Shown: positions 15,279-22,920 of the stretch, in pieces
How positions within the stretch are numbered: the first letter of the stretch is position 1
Layout of the letters: the number at the start of each line of letters is the position of its first letter
Assembly: GCA_022614915.1 (NCBI GenBank)
Contig: JAKEHV010000463.1
Location: 1 to 38,634 of the forward strand
Length of the DNA stretch: 38,634 nt
Origin: Gemmataceae bacterium
GTDB lineage: Bacteria; Planctomycetota; Planctomycetia; Gemmatales; Gemmataceae
Direction: 5' to 3'
Program-made: the position numbers and the translations under genes
The notes under the pieces: generated by a model
What the model was told of the DNA's origin: nothing
Database searches by the model: none
Seen by the model: only the letters and a program-made list of their open reading frames with translations

Positions 15279-16934
15279 ATGGCAACTATTCCTACTGTTC
15301 GCGGCGAGCCTGTGCCCTGGAGCATCGGCGGCCGCGAGCTCGTCCGCTGGGTGTGCACGCAGAACCCGTTTTACATCATCAGCGCCGGCTTGTTCCTCGT
15401 CGGGCTCTGGATTTCCTTCGGGGGCACCGGCCGCGACATGGACAACTGGGCGCTCATGGGCGGCCTGGGCGGCTACACGCTGCTCTTGGCCGGCGCGGCG
15501 TTCTTGCTCGTGCGCTTCGCCAAGGTCTGGGACGACGTCCGGACCGTACTCTTGCTCGTCGTGCTCATGTTCCTGGCGACTTCGGTGACGTTCGATGAAA
15601 CCTTCGCGCTCCATCCGGGGCGGGGTTGGATCTTCTATGTCGTGGGTCTGGCTTTCGCCGCGCTCGTGAGCGAAGGCGTCTTGCGCGGCATCAGGCTGCG
15701 GCTGCCGGCGGGATTTCGTGTGCCTTATTATCTCATTCTCTCTTTGTTCTTCTTGTATCCGCTGGCTCTGTCGCCTGTCCTGGACGCGCCACGCAGTGAA
15801 GCCTTGATGTGGGGGCTGTTCGCATTCTCCACGGTGGCGGGCCTCTTGTTCTTGACATTATTGCCGGCCATTCGCCGCGGCCCGGACTATGTAAAAGGCA
15901 ATGGCAGCCCCTGGCCGTGGCCGCTTTATCCGTGGTCGTTGTTCTTTTTCCTTGGGCTGGCGGTGCTGGGCCGCGCGTTTCTTTTGTGCTGGTCGATGCA
16001 CCTTTTGAACGGTCAAGACATAGGCCAATTGATCTTCGGTACGTATTTCCTCGTGTCGTTTGGCCTGTGCGTGGCGGTGCTGGTTCTGGAGATCGGCCTG
16101 GAGATGTGCAAGCGAACACAGCGGACGACCAACGGTGCGCTGACGGCCGCGCTCGTGCTGCCGCTCGCGCTCGTGGGCTTGACGCTGTTCGGGCATCGCC
16201 AAGATCCCTTGTATCGTGAATTTCTCGACATGTTCGCTGGCCGGCTCGGGGGCGATCCGTTGCATCTGGCGCTGTTCGCGGCGGCGGGCTTCTATGTCTA
16301 TGCAGCGGCGCGGCGCGTGCGGTTCGCGACCGAAGCGCTCACAGCGGCTTTGATGCTCTTGTCCGTCGCTGGTCCAAACACGATGCTGGCGCGCGAGCTG
16401 GTTTCGCCGCAAGCGGCGCCGCTCGTGGTTGCCGCGCTATTGCAATTGGTGCTGGGATTGTGGCAACGCTCGTCGTGGCGCTGCCTGCTCGGCGCGGGCT
16501 TGGCGATCCTGGCTACGGGCACGGTGCGAATCGGCACGGGCTATGATCCATTGCGCGGCCTGGTCGCTTTCCACATTGCCCTGGGCGTTATGTGGCTCGT
16601 CGGCGCTGTCTTTAGCGATTGGTGGGCATTGCGGCTGCGCCAGGCGGCGGCGCTCTTGGCCGCGTTCGCGAGCCTGGGCGCGATCGTGATCAGCTTCAAC
16701 GGTCCCGCTGGTTTTCCGCCGTGGGCGGTTCAGGGCTATCCCTTCATGATGGCGATCGCGCTGGCGCTATATGGTTGGTGGATGGCGCATCGCTTTTCAC
16801 ACGGCGCGGCGGCCTTCGTGCTCGCCGCCTGGCTCGGCGGCGCGACCCTGCGCGGTTATGTCGCGCTCAGGCAAGCCGTCGCCGGACTGGATACCTCGCC
16901 GGCAGTCTGGTCGTGTTGGCGGTCGCGGTCTTGA
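15279..16934 (+). CDS. Polytopic membrane protein of unknown function, C-terminus apparently frameshifted
   Basis: The product has 551 residues in the uninterrupted frame. It starts MATIPTVRGEPVPWSIGGRE at ATG 15279 after GAGGGATCGCGTC. It contains about a dozen hydrophobic helices, for example LLAGAAFLLVRF, VLLLVVLMFLATSV and LLFLTLLPAI. I recognise no motif. The frame ends abruptly in Ser-Cys-Trp-Arg residues (PAVWSCWRSRS). In another frame the DNA continues as a well-formed final helix, AGSLVVLAVAVLISLGKAG, and a basic tail ending TRRSDSTG at 17002. A one-base loss near 16885-16910 is the simplest explanation. The full protein would then be about 574 residues. Confidence 0.85.
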   Translation: MATIPTVRGEPVPWSIGGRELVRWVCTQNPFYIISAGLFLVGLWISFGGTGRDMDNWALMGGLGGYTLLLAGAAFLLVRFAKVWDDVRTVLLLVVLMFLATSVTFDETFALHPGRGWIFYVVGLAFAALVSEGVLRGIRLRLPAGFRVPYYLILSLFFLYPLALSPVLDAPRSEALMWGLFAFSTVAGLLFLTLLPAIRRGPDYVKGNGSPWPWPLYPWSLFFFLGLAVLGRAFLLCWSMHLLNGQDIGQLIFGTYFLVSFGLCVAVLVLEIGLEMCKRTQRTTNGALTAALVLPLALVGLTLFGHRQDPLYREFLDMFAGRLGGDPLHLALFAAAGFYVYAAARRVRFATEALTAALMLLSVAGPNTMLARELVSPQAAPLVVAALLQLVLGLWQRSSWRCLLGAGLAILATGTVRIGTGYDPLRGLVAFHIALGVMWLVGAVFSDWWALRLRQAAALLAAFASLGAIVISFNGPAGFPPWAVQGYPFMMAIALALYGWWMAHRFSHGAAAFVLAAWLGGATLRGYVALRQAVAGLDTSPAVWSCWRSRS

Positions 16935-17027
16935 TCAGTCTGGGCAAAGCCGGCGTGCTCGCGCGTTGGCTGGAGACGCGCCGCTCCGACTCGACCGGAT
17001 AACACGTTGTCTTCCAAGGGAGCGTAA

Positions 17028-17843
17028 ATGGCCAAGAAACGCGTAAACACCGACAAGAGCACGGACAAAGACGGCTGGGTGCCGAACCTGTCGCTGAGCC
17101 GGACGGCGCGGGTGGGAGAGAAGACGGAAGACGAGTTGCTGTTGGAGCGGCCCAAACCGGCGCGGCCGCAAGCGCTCTTGCCGGAGCAGGCCGAGTTCAC
17201 GCGCGGCGACCCGTGGCGCGTCTTGCGCATCATGGGTGAATACGTGCACGGCTTCGACGCCCTGGCCCAGGTCGGCGCCGCCATCACGATATTCGGTTCA
17301 GCTCGGACCACCGAGGCCGATCCGATGTATCAAGCCGCGCGCGATCTGGCGGCGCGCTTGACCAAGGCCGGTTTCGCAATCATCACCGGCGGCGGGCCCG
17401 GCATCATGGAGGCGGCCAACCGCGGCGCCCATCAAGCCGGCGGCGTTTCCATCGGCTGCAACATCGAGCTGCCGCGCGAGCAAGCCGTCAATCCCTATGT
17501 CGATGTCTCGATTAATTTTCGCTACTTCTTTTGCCGCAAGACGATGTTCATGAAGTATTCAGAAGGATTTGTGCTGTTCCCTGGCGGCTTCGGCACTTTG
17601 GATGAGCTTTTTGAGGCGCTGACCCTAATTCAAACCGGCAAGATCAAACGCTTTCCCGTCGTTCTCTTCGGCAATGCGTACTGGAGCGATCTTTTGAATT
17701 GGATGCGCCACCATCTGCGCGACACTGGCCGTATCGACGCCCGCGACTTGGACCTCATGCACTGCACGGACTCGGCGAAAGAGGCCTGCACCTATCTCGT
17801 TCGTTGTTTCAGCGAGCAATCCTGGAATCAGACGACGAATTGA
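17028..17843 (+). CDS. LOG-family (TIGR00730-like) nucleotide phosphoribohydrolase
   Basis: The product is 271 residues. The Rossmann-like domain carries both family signatures: GGGPGIMEAANRGA near residue 123 and PGGFGTLDELFE near 184. Proteins with this pair hydrolyse nucleoside monophosphates, either cytokinin ribotides or AMP. They were once mislabelled lysine decarboxylases. About 80 extra N-terminal residues, rich in Lys and Asp, precede the domain. The ATG follows GGGAGCGTAA, a good ribosome site. The gene overlaps the convergent gene at its 3' end by 16 bp. The substrate is not determined by what is visible. Confidence 0.92.
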   Translation: MAKKRVNTDKSTDKDGWVPNLSLSRTARVGEKTEDELLLERPKPARPQALLPEQAEFTRGDPWRVLRIMGEYVHGFDALAQVGAAITIFGSARTTEADPMYQAARDLAARLTKAGFAIITGGGPGIMEAANRGAHQAGGVSIGCNIELPREQAVNPYVDVSINFRYFFCRKTMFMKYSEGFVLFPGGFGTLDELFEALTLIQTGKIKRFPVVLFGNAYWSDLLNWMRHHLRDTGRIDARDLDLMHCTDSAKEACTYLVRCFSEQSWNQTTN

Positions 17844-18088
17844 TTGCGATATAGCTCAAAGGCCGCTTCCCAAGCGTCAGTGCGGTTTACCAGCACGGGC
17901 TCGGTGGCGGCCAGATCGGCGCCGTCGGCGGTGCGGCGAACAAAGGCGGCGAAGGCGCCGTTCTCCCCCGCGCGAATGCCGATGTATGCTTCCTTCGAAT
18001 TCGGCGCGGTCACTTTGTACAAATCGGGACCGGCTTCCTCCAGCTTCGCTTGGCGCTGCTTGAACCAGAAGGGCGTTACCGGTGTCAT
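17828..18088 (-). CDS. Small conserved-looking hypothetical protein
   Basis: The product has 86 residues (MTPVTPFWFKQRQAKLEEAG ... ELYRNQFVV). Its mix of strands (YIGIRAGENGAFAAFVRR) and helix (RTDAWEAAFELYRNQ) looks like a genuine soluble protein. A GAGAGAG ribosome site lies upstream of the ATG. It converges on and overlaps the LOG-family gene by 16 bp. No family was recognised. Confidence 0.65.
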   Translation of the reverse strand: MTPVTPFWFKQRQAKLEEAGPDLYKVTAPNSKEAYIGIRAGENGAFAAFVRRTADGADLAATEPVLVNRTDAWEAAFELYRNQFVV

Positions 18089-18186
18089 AACGAACTCTCT
18101 CGCTCTGGTGAAATCGGAATCTTTTCATCCTATGTGTGGGGACTTCGCTGGAAACTCCTCTTCGGCTCTCCTAGATTGCCAAGGCC

Positions 18187-18693
18187 ATGTACAAGTCATT
18201 GATCCGCCCGGAGCGAGAATCCGATCAAGCGGCCATCCATGCCGTGCACGCGTCGGCGTTTCCCACGCCAGTCGAGGCGCGCTTGGTCGACGCCCTGCGC
18301 GGCGCGAGCCGGCTAACAGTGTCGCTCGTCGCGGAAGTCGACGGACTGGTCGTCGGTCATGTGGCCTTAAGCCCGGTCACCATTGCGGGGGCCGCAGACG
18401 GACTCGGGCTGGCGCCGGTCGCGGTGCTGCCAGTTCATCAGCGGTGCGGCATCGGCGGCCTTTTGGTTAAAGAGAGCTTGGCAGCGGCGGCGCAATTGGG
18501 TGCCGGGTTGGTCGTCGTGTTGGGCGCGCGGGAGTATTATGGCCGATTCGGTTTTCAGCCGGCGGCCGATTGGGGGTTGATGGACGAATATGGCGGCGGG
18601 TCGGCGTTTCAAGTGATCGAACTGCGGGCGGGAGCGATTCCACGCGGGGCCGGCTTGGTTCGCTATGCTCCAGAGTTTGCGATAGTAGCCTAA
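18187..18693 (+). CDS. GNAT-family N-acetyltransferase (YhbS-like)
   Basis: The product is 168 residues. It has the GNAT order: IRPERESDQAAIHAVHASAF (first strand and helix), LVAEVDGLVVGHVALSPV, then the acetyl-CoA-binding segment LAPVAVLPVHQRCGIGGLLV, and a later REYYGRFGFQPA. The last element is typical of YhbS-like members. It should transfer an acetyl group from acetyl-CoA to a small amine or protein. The substrate is unknown. Its stop overlaps the stop of the convergent oxidase gene by four bases. Confidence 0.9.
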   Translation: MYKSLIRPERESDQAAIHAVHASAFPTPVEARLVDALRGASRLTVSLVAEVDGLVVGHVALSPVTIAGAADGLGLAPVAVLPVHQRCGIGGLLVKESLAAAAQLGAGLVVVLGAREYYGRFGFQPAADWGLMDEYGGGSAFQVIELRAGAIPRGAGLVRYAPEFAIVA

Positions 18694-19943
18694 CGAAACC
18701 GTGTCGCCCGGTACGGCGTCGGATCCAGGTGCGTTGGCGCGCCGCTCAGCATTTGCGCGACCAGTTTCCCCGTCGCCGGCGCCATAGACAAGCCAAGCAT
18801 GTTATGTCCCGCGGCGATGACCACATTATCTAGCGCCGGGCTGCGGTCGATGATCGGCAAGCTATCCGGGGTCATCGGACGCCAGCCAAACCACTCCTCT
18901 TCGACAGGATCGCATTCCGGCTCATAGAGGTAATGGCGTGCGCCTTCGCGCAACAGGTTCAAGCGCTTGCGATTCAAGCTGGCGTCGTAGCCGGCGAATT
19001 CCATGGTCGAGCCCAGCCGATAGCCGGACTGAAACGGCGTGACGCCGACGCGATGCTCTTCGAACAACAAAGGGACCTTGGGGCAGCGCGCCGGTCGGGC
19101 CATCGTGATCGAGTAGCCTTTGCCCGGCTGGATCGGAATCGCGCAGCCGAGTTCTTTATTCAAAAGCGGCGTCCAGGCGCCGGCGGCCACGACGAACGCG
19201 TCTGCTTCCAAGTCGCCGCGACTTGTTCTTAGCGCTCGGGCTGTGCCGGCATCGGCGACGAATTCGGTCGCTTGGCAATTCTCGAGAACTTGTACGCCGT
19301 AGGTTGCAAGCCGGCTTTTCCACGACGACATGAGGCGATCGGGCCGCAGTTGAGCGTCGGAGTCATAGTAGAAGCCGCCTGCCAATCCCGATTTCAGCGC
19401 CGGCTCGAACGCGGTGACTTCGTCGCCGTCCAAACGCTGCGCGGTCTGGTTGAATTGCTTACGCAAGAGCGCATCTGTTGCCGCGAAGTGTTGCATGCCA
19501 TGGCGGCTATGCAAAACGAAAAGAAGGCCGCGCGTGTCCCACTCACAGTCGAGCGCCTCGGCGGCAATGAGCTCGTCGTAGAGTTTGCGCGATGACTGCA
19601 AAAGCGCCTGGATGGCCCGGCCGGCGTGCAGAAGATCGCGCTCATTGCAGCGCCGCGCGAAGCGCAGTAGCCAGGCCCATAAGCCAACGTCGAGGCGCGG
19701 CTTGATGGCGAAAGGCGAGTTGGGCCGCAGCATGGCCCGCAGCGCGCCGCCCATCGCGCCTGGCGCAGCCAATGGCAATACATGACTCGGCGTCACCAGG
19801 CCGCAATTGCCGTGCGAGCAGCCACGGCCAAACGCGCCTTTATCGAGGACCGTTACGCGCCAGCCGGCCTTTTGAAGAAAATGGGCGCAGGCAGCGCCGA
19901 TGACGCCGCCACCCAAAACGATCGCATGCCCGCGCGGACCCAT
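18690..19943 (-). CDS. FAD-dependent D-amino-acid oxidase/dehydrogenase (DadA-like)
   Basis: From ATG 19943 the product has 417 residues and begins MGPRGHAIVLGGGVIGAACA, which holds the FAD-binding GxGxxG motif and the acidic end of strand 2 (VTVLDKG). The C-terminal part has EEEWFGWRPMTPDSLPIIDR and AAGHNMLGLSMAPATGKLVA, typical of DadA/glycine-oxidase-like enzymes. These oxidise D-amino acids or related amines to oxo acids. The longer ORF reading back to 20108 adds Arg/Pro-rich sequence over a dispersed repeat (19973-19994) and is not supported. The gene lies downstream of the phage-like cassette in the same direction but is probably unrelated to it. Confidence 0.92.
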   Translation of the reverse strand: MGPRGHAIVLGGGVIGAACAHFLQKAGWRVTVLDKGAFGRGCSHGNCGLVTPSHVLPLAAPGAMGGALRAMLRPNSPFAIKPRLDVGLWAWLLRFARRCNERDLLHAGRAIQALLQSSRKLYDELIAAEALDCEWDTRGLLFVLHSRHGMQHFAATDALLRKQFNQTAQRLDGDEVTAFEPALKSGLAGGFYYDSDAQLRPDRLMSSWKSRLATYGVQVLENCQATEFVADAGTARALRTSRGDLEADAFVVAAGAWTPLLNKELGCAIPIQPGKGYSITMARPARCPKVPLLFEEHRVGVTPFQSGYRLGSTMEFAGYDASLNRKRLNLLREGARHYLYEPECDPVEEEWFGWRPMTPDSLPIIDRSPALDNVVIAAGHNMLGLSMAPATGKLVAQMLSGAPTHLDPTPYRATRFR

Positions 19944-19972
19944 GTCATCTATGTACAGGCTTGCCTTTCGTA

Positions 19973-19994
19973 GGACAGGATTCCGCTCCTGTCC
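19973..19994. repeat. GGACAGGATTCC palindrome
   Basis: The 22-bp imperfect palindrome GGACAGGA..TCCTGTCC, preceded by GTA, lies between the oxidase gene and the zinc-ribbon gene. Further copies lie inside the C69 gene (32034-32055) and mqnD (34006-34027). Confidence 0.85.
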
Positions 19995-19999
19995 ATCTC

Positions 20000-20194
20000 T
20001 CACGCGGCTTTGCGCACGCGCGACGCGTCGGCTTGTCGTTTTTTCGGGCAAGCACAGCGGAAGTACGCGCCGCGCCGTCCAAGCCGCGCCACCAGGAAAT
20101 GCCGGCACAGCGGACAGCGCGGCGTCATGAGCGCTTCCACCAGTTGGTTTTTGCTCAGGTCTTGAGCGACCTTAGAATGACGCTGAGTTGCCAT
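20000..20194 (-). CDS. Small zinc-ribbon protein, last gene of the phage-like cassette
   Basis: The product has 64 residues from ATG 20194, preceded by GCGAGGTCGCC. It has a helical start (MATQRHSKVAQDLSKNQLVE) and then a probable zinc ribbon with CPLCRHF and FRCACPKK, giving CxxC and CxC pairs. It ends in a basic tail. It follows the ABC-ATPase/GNAT gene with a 22-bp gap and is likely in the same transcript. It may bind DNA or another protein. No family was recognised. Confidence 0.65.
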   Translation of the reverse strand: MATQRHSKVAQDLSKNQLVEALMTPRCPLCRHFLVARLGRRGAYFRCACPKKRQADASRVRKAA

Positions 20195-20216
20195 GGGCGA
20201 CCTCGCAATCAAACGG

Positions 20217-21464
20217 TCAAGATGAGTGAAACTGGGTATTTGAACTCGTATGAGTTCCGTGCGAAGCGAGTCTTTGCGAACGCGGCTGCAGGTCTTCCAG
20301 CAGCGCTTCGGCCAGCGCGGCCGGCAGCGGCGGCCCGACGTACGTGAAGCCCGCCGTCAGCCGTGTCGTCGCGTGCCGCACTTTGCCGTCGCCCTTGTCG
20401 GCGAGCGACGGCGCCCGGTGCAGTGCCCAGTGCGGCGACGCCAAGCGGGCGCGGATCATGGCCGGGTGTGTCGTCGTGGAAACGGCGCGGTAACCCAGGC
20501 CGGTCCATAAGGCGGCACTGAAATCTGAAAACGCATTGCCGATGCCCGCGCCTTGATAATCCGGCAGCGTGACCGTGCGATGCTCGCGCCGCGTCTTTGG
20601 ACCCGGACCGTAATAAGGCAACCACGCCGAGAACGCGACAGGGCGTGCGACCGACTCCCCTCGCCCCTCGGGGGAGAGGGGTTGGGGGTGAGGGGGAACG
20701 CCACTCCATGTCGCCAAGAAGCACACGGCGCTTTTGTGCAAGCGCTCGCTCAGATAGTGATGCGGTGCGAAGAGCGGCCACGCCGATGCCCGGCAACGAA
20801 CGACGTAAAGGCATATGCTGGGTCGACGCCGAAGCCGCCTCCAGGCAAAGGTGTTTTCGGCGGGACGATAGACCCAGTCGGGCTGCAGCCAATCTTCCAC
20901 GTCCTCGTGACAGGTGACGGCGACAAACTGCTGCCCGCGCTGGCGCACGGTTTTGGCGAGCGCGTGCGAGCCGATCTGCGCCACGGTGCGATCGACTGCG
21001 CTGGTGTACTCATCGAACACAATGCGCTGTCCCGGCGCCGCGTGCGCCAAGAGCAATGCAAGCGTGACGCGAAATTGCTGCCCGGTGGAGAGGACGTGAT
21101 ACGGCCTTAGCCACGCGGGCGGCGACGAAAAGCCGACCGACGACAACCAGAGCGCGATCTGTTTGATCGGCAGATCGTGCGGAAAGGCGTCCACGACCGC
21201 GCCGCGCGCGACCCAATCCGCGAATGCGCGCGGCCGTCCGTCTTTGTCCAGATCAGCCATCTCCCGAAAGTAATGTCGCGCGACGGTCGTCTTGCCGCAG
21301 CCGGACGGACCGGCGATGAGGCCCACGTGCCATGGCCGAGCGTCGAGGGGCAGGTCCACGTGCCACGCGACACGGCTCGCTTTCTCGAGGGGCAGATCGA
21401 ACAAGCCACAGAGCTGCTGCACGCGCGGCGACGGTTGAATCGGCGTTTCCAGGGCGATGTGCAT
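20217..21464 (-). CDS. ABC-type ATPase fused to a GNAT-like domain (COG2401 type)
   Basis: The product is 415 residues. The N-terminal half is an ABC ATPase: Walker A GPSGCGKTT at 52-60, a signature-like LSTGQQFR near 125-132, and Walker B RIVFDEYTSAVD at 147-158. A likely switch histidine follows in VAVTCHEDVEDW. The second half (about 225-385) resembles a GNAT acyltransferase (LPDYQGAGIGNAFSDFSAAL). This pairing matches COG2401, ABC ATPases fused to a predicted acetyltransferase. There are no membrane segments, so it is not a transporter by itself. A G/C-rich repeat at 20655-20698 adds PQPLSPEGRGES inside the GNAT part. The gene follows the ParB-like gene by 17 bp, with TTGGAGAAACGCC before the ATG. 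Confidence 0.85.
   Translation of the reverse strand: MHIALETPIQPSPRVQQLCGLFDLPLEKASRVAWHVDLPLDARPWHVGLIAGPSGCGKTTVARHYFREMADLDKDGRPRAFADWVARGAVVDAFPHDLPIKQIALWLSSVGFSSPPAWLRPYHVLSTGQQFRVTLALLLAHAAPGQRIVFDEYTSAVDRTVAQIGSHALAKTVRQRGQQFVAVTCHEDVEDWLQPDWVYRPAENTFAWRRLRRRPSICLYVVRCRASAWPLFAPHHYLSERLHKSAVCFLATWSGVPPHPQPLSPEGRGESVARPVAFSAWLPYYGPGPKTRREHRTVTLPDYQGAGIGNAFSDFSAALWTGLGYRAVSTTTHPAMIRARLASPHWALHRAPSLADKGDGKVRHATTRLTAGFTYVGPPLPAALAEALLEDLQPRSQRLASHGTHTSSNTQFHSS
20655..20698. repeat. CCCCTCGCCCCTCGGGGGAG-type repeat inside the ABC/GNAT gene
   Basis: The element is a CCCCTCG/CGGGGGAGAGGGG palindrome with a GGTTGGGGGTGAGGGGG tail. In the gene's frame it encodes PHPQPLSPEGRGE, a known read-through repeat peptide in planctomycetes and other bacteria. 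Confidence 0.75.
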
Positions 21465-21481
21465 GGCGTTTCTCCAAAGCG

Positions 21482-22027
21482 TCAGGCGATCTTGACCGAA
21501 CAGCGAATCCCTTCCTTTTGGAAGCGTTCCAAAAGCGCGATCTGCTCCGCTTCATCGCGGCAATAGATGAGGAGCAAATACTGCTCCGGCACGGATGCGC
21601 GCGTTTCGTCCAGGCGCTTTTGCGTGATTGCCGCCCCTTCTTGCAGAATGTCCCAAAGCGGCTGGATCGCGGGGGAATCCTGCTCAACGATGCCGCGCAG
21701 CTTGTCCAAGGTCTCCTGCGCGTAGCCGGCGATCTGCGCCAAGGGATCGATCGCCAAGAGCAGCGCGCGGGCCTCGGCGTCGCTCACGTCCAACACTTCC
21801 ACGTCGAGTTCCGCATCGGGCGTCATGTCGGCGCGGAGATGGCCGTCGATGAGCTTGAGCCTGCCGTCCGGAAGTTGATACGCCAGGAGCGAGCGGGCGA
21901 AGCCGATCTCGTCGTAAAGCAGTTGAAGCGCGCGGCGCTGGGCGTCGGTGTGTACGCGCGGATTAAGCTCGTGCAACAGAAGGTCACCGGCCCGGACGCG
22001 AACATGTTTGATTATGCGATTGCGCAT
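21482..22027 (-). CDS. ParB-like nuclease-fold protein
   Basis: The product is 181 residues from ATG 22027 (MRNRIIKHVRVRAGDLLLHE). Residues 5-75 resemble the ParB/Srx N-terminal domain: VRAGDLLLHELNPRVHTD, then the central motif LKLIDGHLRADMT in the place of the family's GEHR box, and VEVLDVSDAEARALLLA. The C-terminal half is helical. In phages, ParB-like proteins of this kind often lie beside terminase or packaging genes and act on DNA. None is seen here. The longer ORF extending to 22924 reads over two neighbouring genes and is not real. Gene order places it just before the ABC/GNAT gene. Confidence 0.82.
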   Translation of the reverse strand: MRNRIIKHVRVRAGDLLLHELNPRVHTDAQRRALQLLYDEIGFARSLLAYQLPDGRLKLIDGHLRADMTPDAELDVEVLDVSDAEARALLLAIDPLAQIAGYAQETLDKLRGIVEQDSPAIQPLWDILQEGAAITQKRLDETRASVPEQYLLLIYCRDEAEQIALLERFQKEGIRCSVKIA

Positions 22028-22098
22028 GGCTATTACCTGAAGCGTGGAGGGTAGAGCGGAGCGCGACAGACGCAGTGCGCGGCGCGCTCCCTGTCGGC

Positions 22099-22434
22099 TC
22101 AGCCCGGATTGGGCAGAGGCGACGGCGTGGGCGCGGGCAGCGACGCCAGCAGTTTCTTCAGGATGTCCGCGAACGGACCGGACGACAAAAGCGGCACGAG
22201 GCTCTGCGCCAGGTTGGGAATGAGTTGACTCGCGGACATTTTCGGCGTCGGCCAGCTCGCATCCGCCGCCGCCTTGACGATGGCGTGATAGAACACGCGA
22301 AAGGTCTCCCACACATGCAAGTGCTTGGCCCGCACTGTGGCGTCGGAAAGATCGGGACTGATCGGCACGTCGCCGGCGCCGGAGGCCGCTTGAGTCAGTT
22401 GGGCCGCGACATGCATGGCAAGAAGCTTTTCCAT
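22099..22434 (-). CDS. Hypothetical protein of the phage-like cassette
   Basis: The product has 111 residues and starts MEKLLAMHVAAQLTQAASGA. It contains amphipathic helices (VWETFRVFYHAIVKAAADAS) and a proline-rich tail ending LPAPTPSPLPNPG. GAGGTG lies just before the ATG at 22434. It lies between the proline-repeat protein and the ParB-like gene on the same strand. No function can be inferred. Confidence 0.7.
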   Translation of the reverse strand: MEKLLAMHVAAQLTQAASGAGDVPISPDLSDATVRAKHLHVWETFRVFYHAIVKAAADASWPTPKMSASQLIPNLAQSLVPLLSSGPFADILKKLLASLPAPTPSPLPNPG

Positions 22435-22467
22435 CGTTCACCTCATTGGGAAAAAGTAAGAGTTTCG

Positions 22468-22842
22468 TCACCGGATGGGCCAGCCCAGTGCGTGGCGCCA
22501 TTGCGAATAGCGTTGCGGACCGGGCGGCAAATCCTGTCGCGGCCCGCCGGGACCGGGCAGCTCTTGTTTGGGCCCTCCCGGCAGCGGCAATTCCTGCTGG
22601 GGCGCTCCCGGAATCGGCAAAGGTTGCTTTGGGTCGCCCGGAATGGGCAGGACCTGGTGCGGTTGGCCAGGTATGGGCAAGGCCTGGTGCGGCGCGGGTG
22701 CGCGCTGTCCCAGAAGTTGCAGCATCAAAGCGTGTTGTTCGCGCAGGCGCTGCTCCACCTGGTTGCGCCATGGCAGGAACGATTCGGCCTGAACGAGACT
22801 GGGAAGGAACAAGAGCGGGACAATTCGGCACAGGGAAGACAT
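22468..22842 (-). CDS. Secreted protein with proline-rich decapeptide repeats
   Basis: The product is 124 residues from ATG 22842, chosen because the perfect ribosome site AAAGGAGG sits 10 bases upstream. The earlier in-frame ATG at 22863 lies in front of that site. The signal peptide is MSSLCRIVPLLFLPSLVQA. A short helical part (NQVEQRLREQHALMLQLLGQ) is followed by about six copies of a ten-residue unit of the form LPIPGxPxQx, then a tail with Trp and Arg. The repeats could form an extended polyproline rod or a binding surface. Finding a Sec-exported protein inside a capsid cassette is odd. The function is unknown. Confidence 0.75.
   Translation of the reverse strand: MSSLCRIVPLLFLPSLVQAESFLPWRNQVEQRLREQHALMLQLLGQRAPAPHQALPIPGQPHQVLPIPGDPKQPLPIPGAPQQELPLPGGPKQELPGPGGPRQDLPPGPQRYSQWRHALGWPIR
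22545..22695. repeat. 30-bp-period coding tandem repeat
   Basis: About five to six degenerate units with the core GGAATGGGCA/GGAATCGGCA repeat every 30 bp. They encode the decapeptide array of the proline-rich protein. Confidence 0.85.
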
Positions 22843-22920
22843 GATGAGGCATCCTCCTTTCAATGAGTTTCACAGATCGGCAAAAACGTGAGTCAGGCGC
22901 ACGGCCCGCGCCGTTTACTT

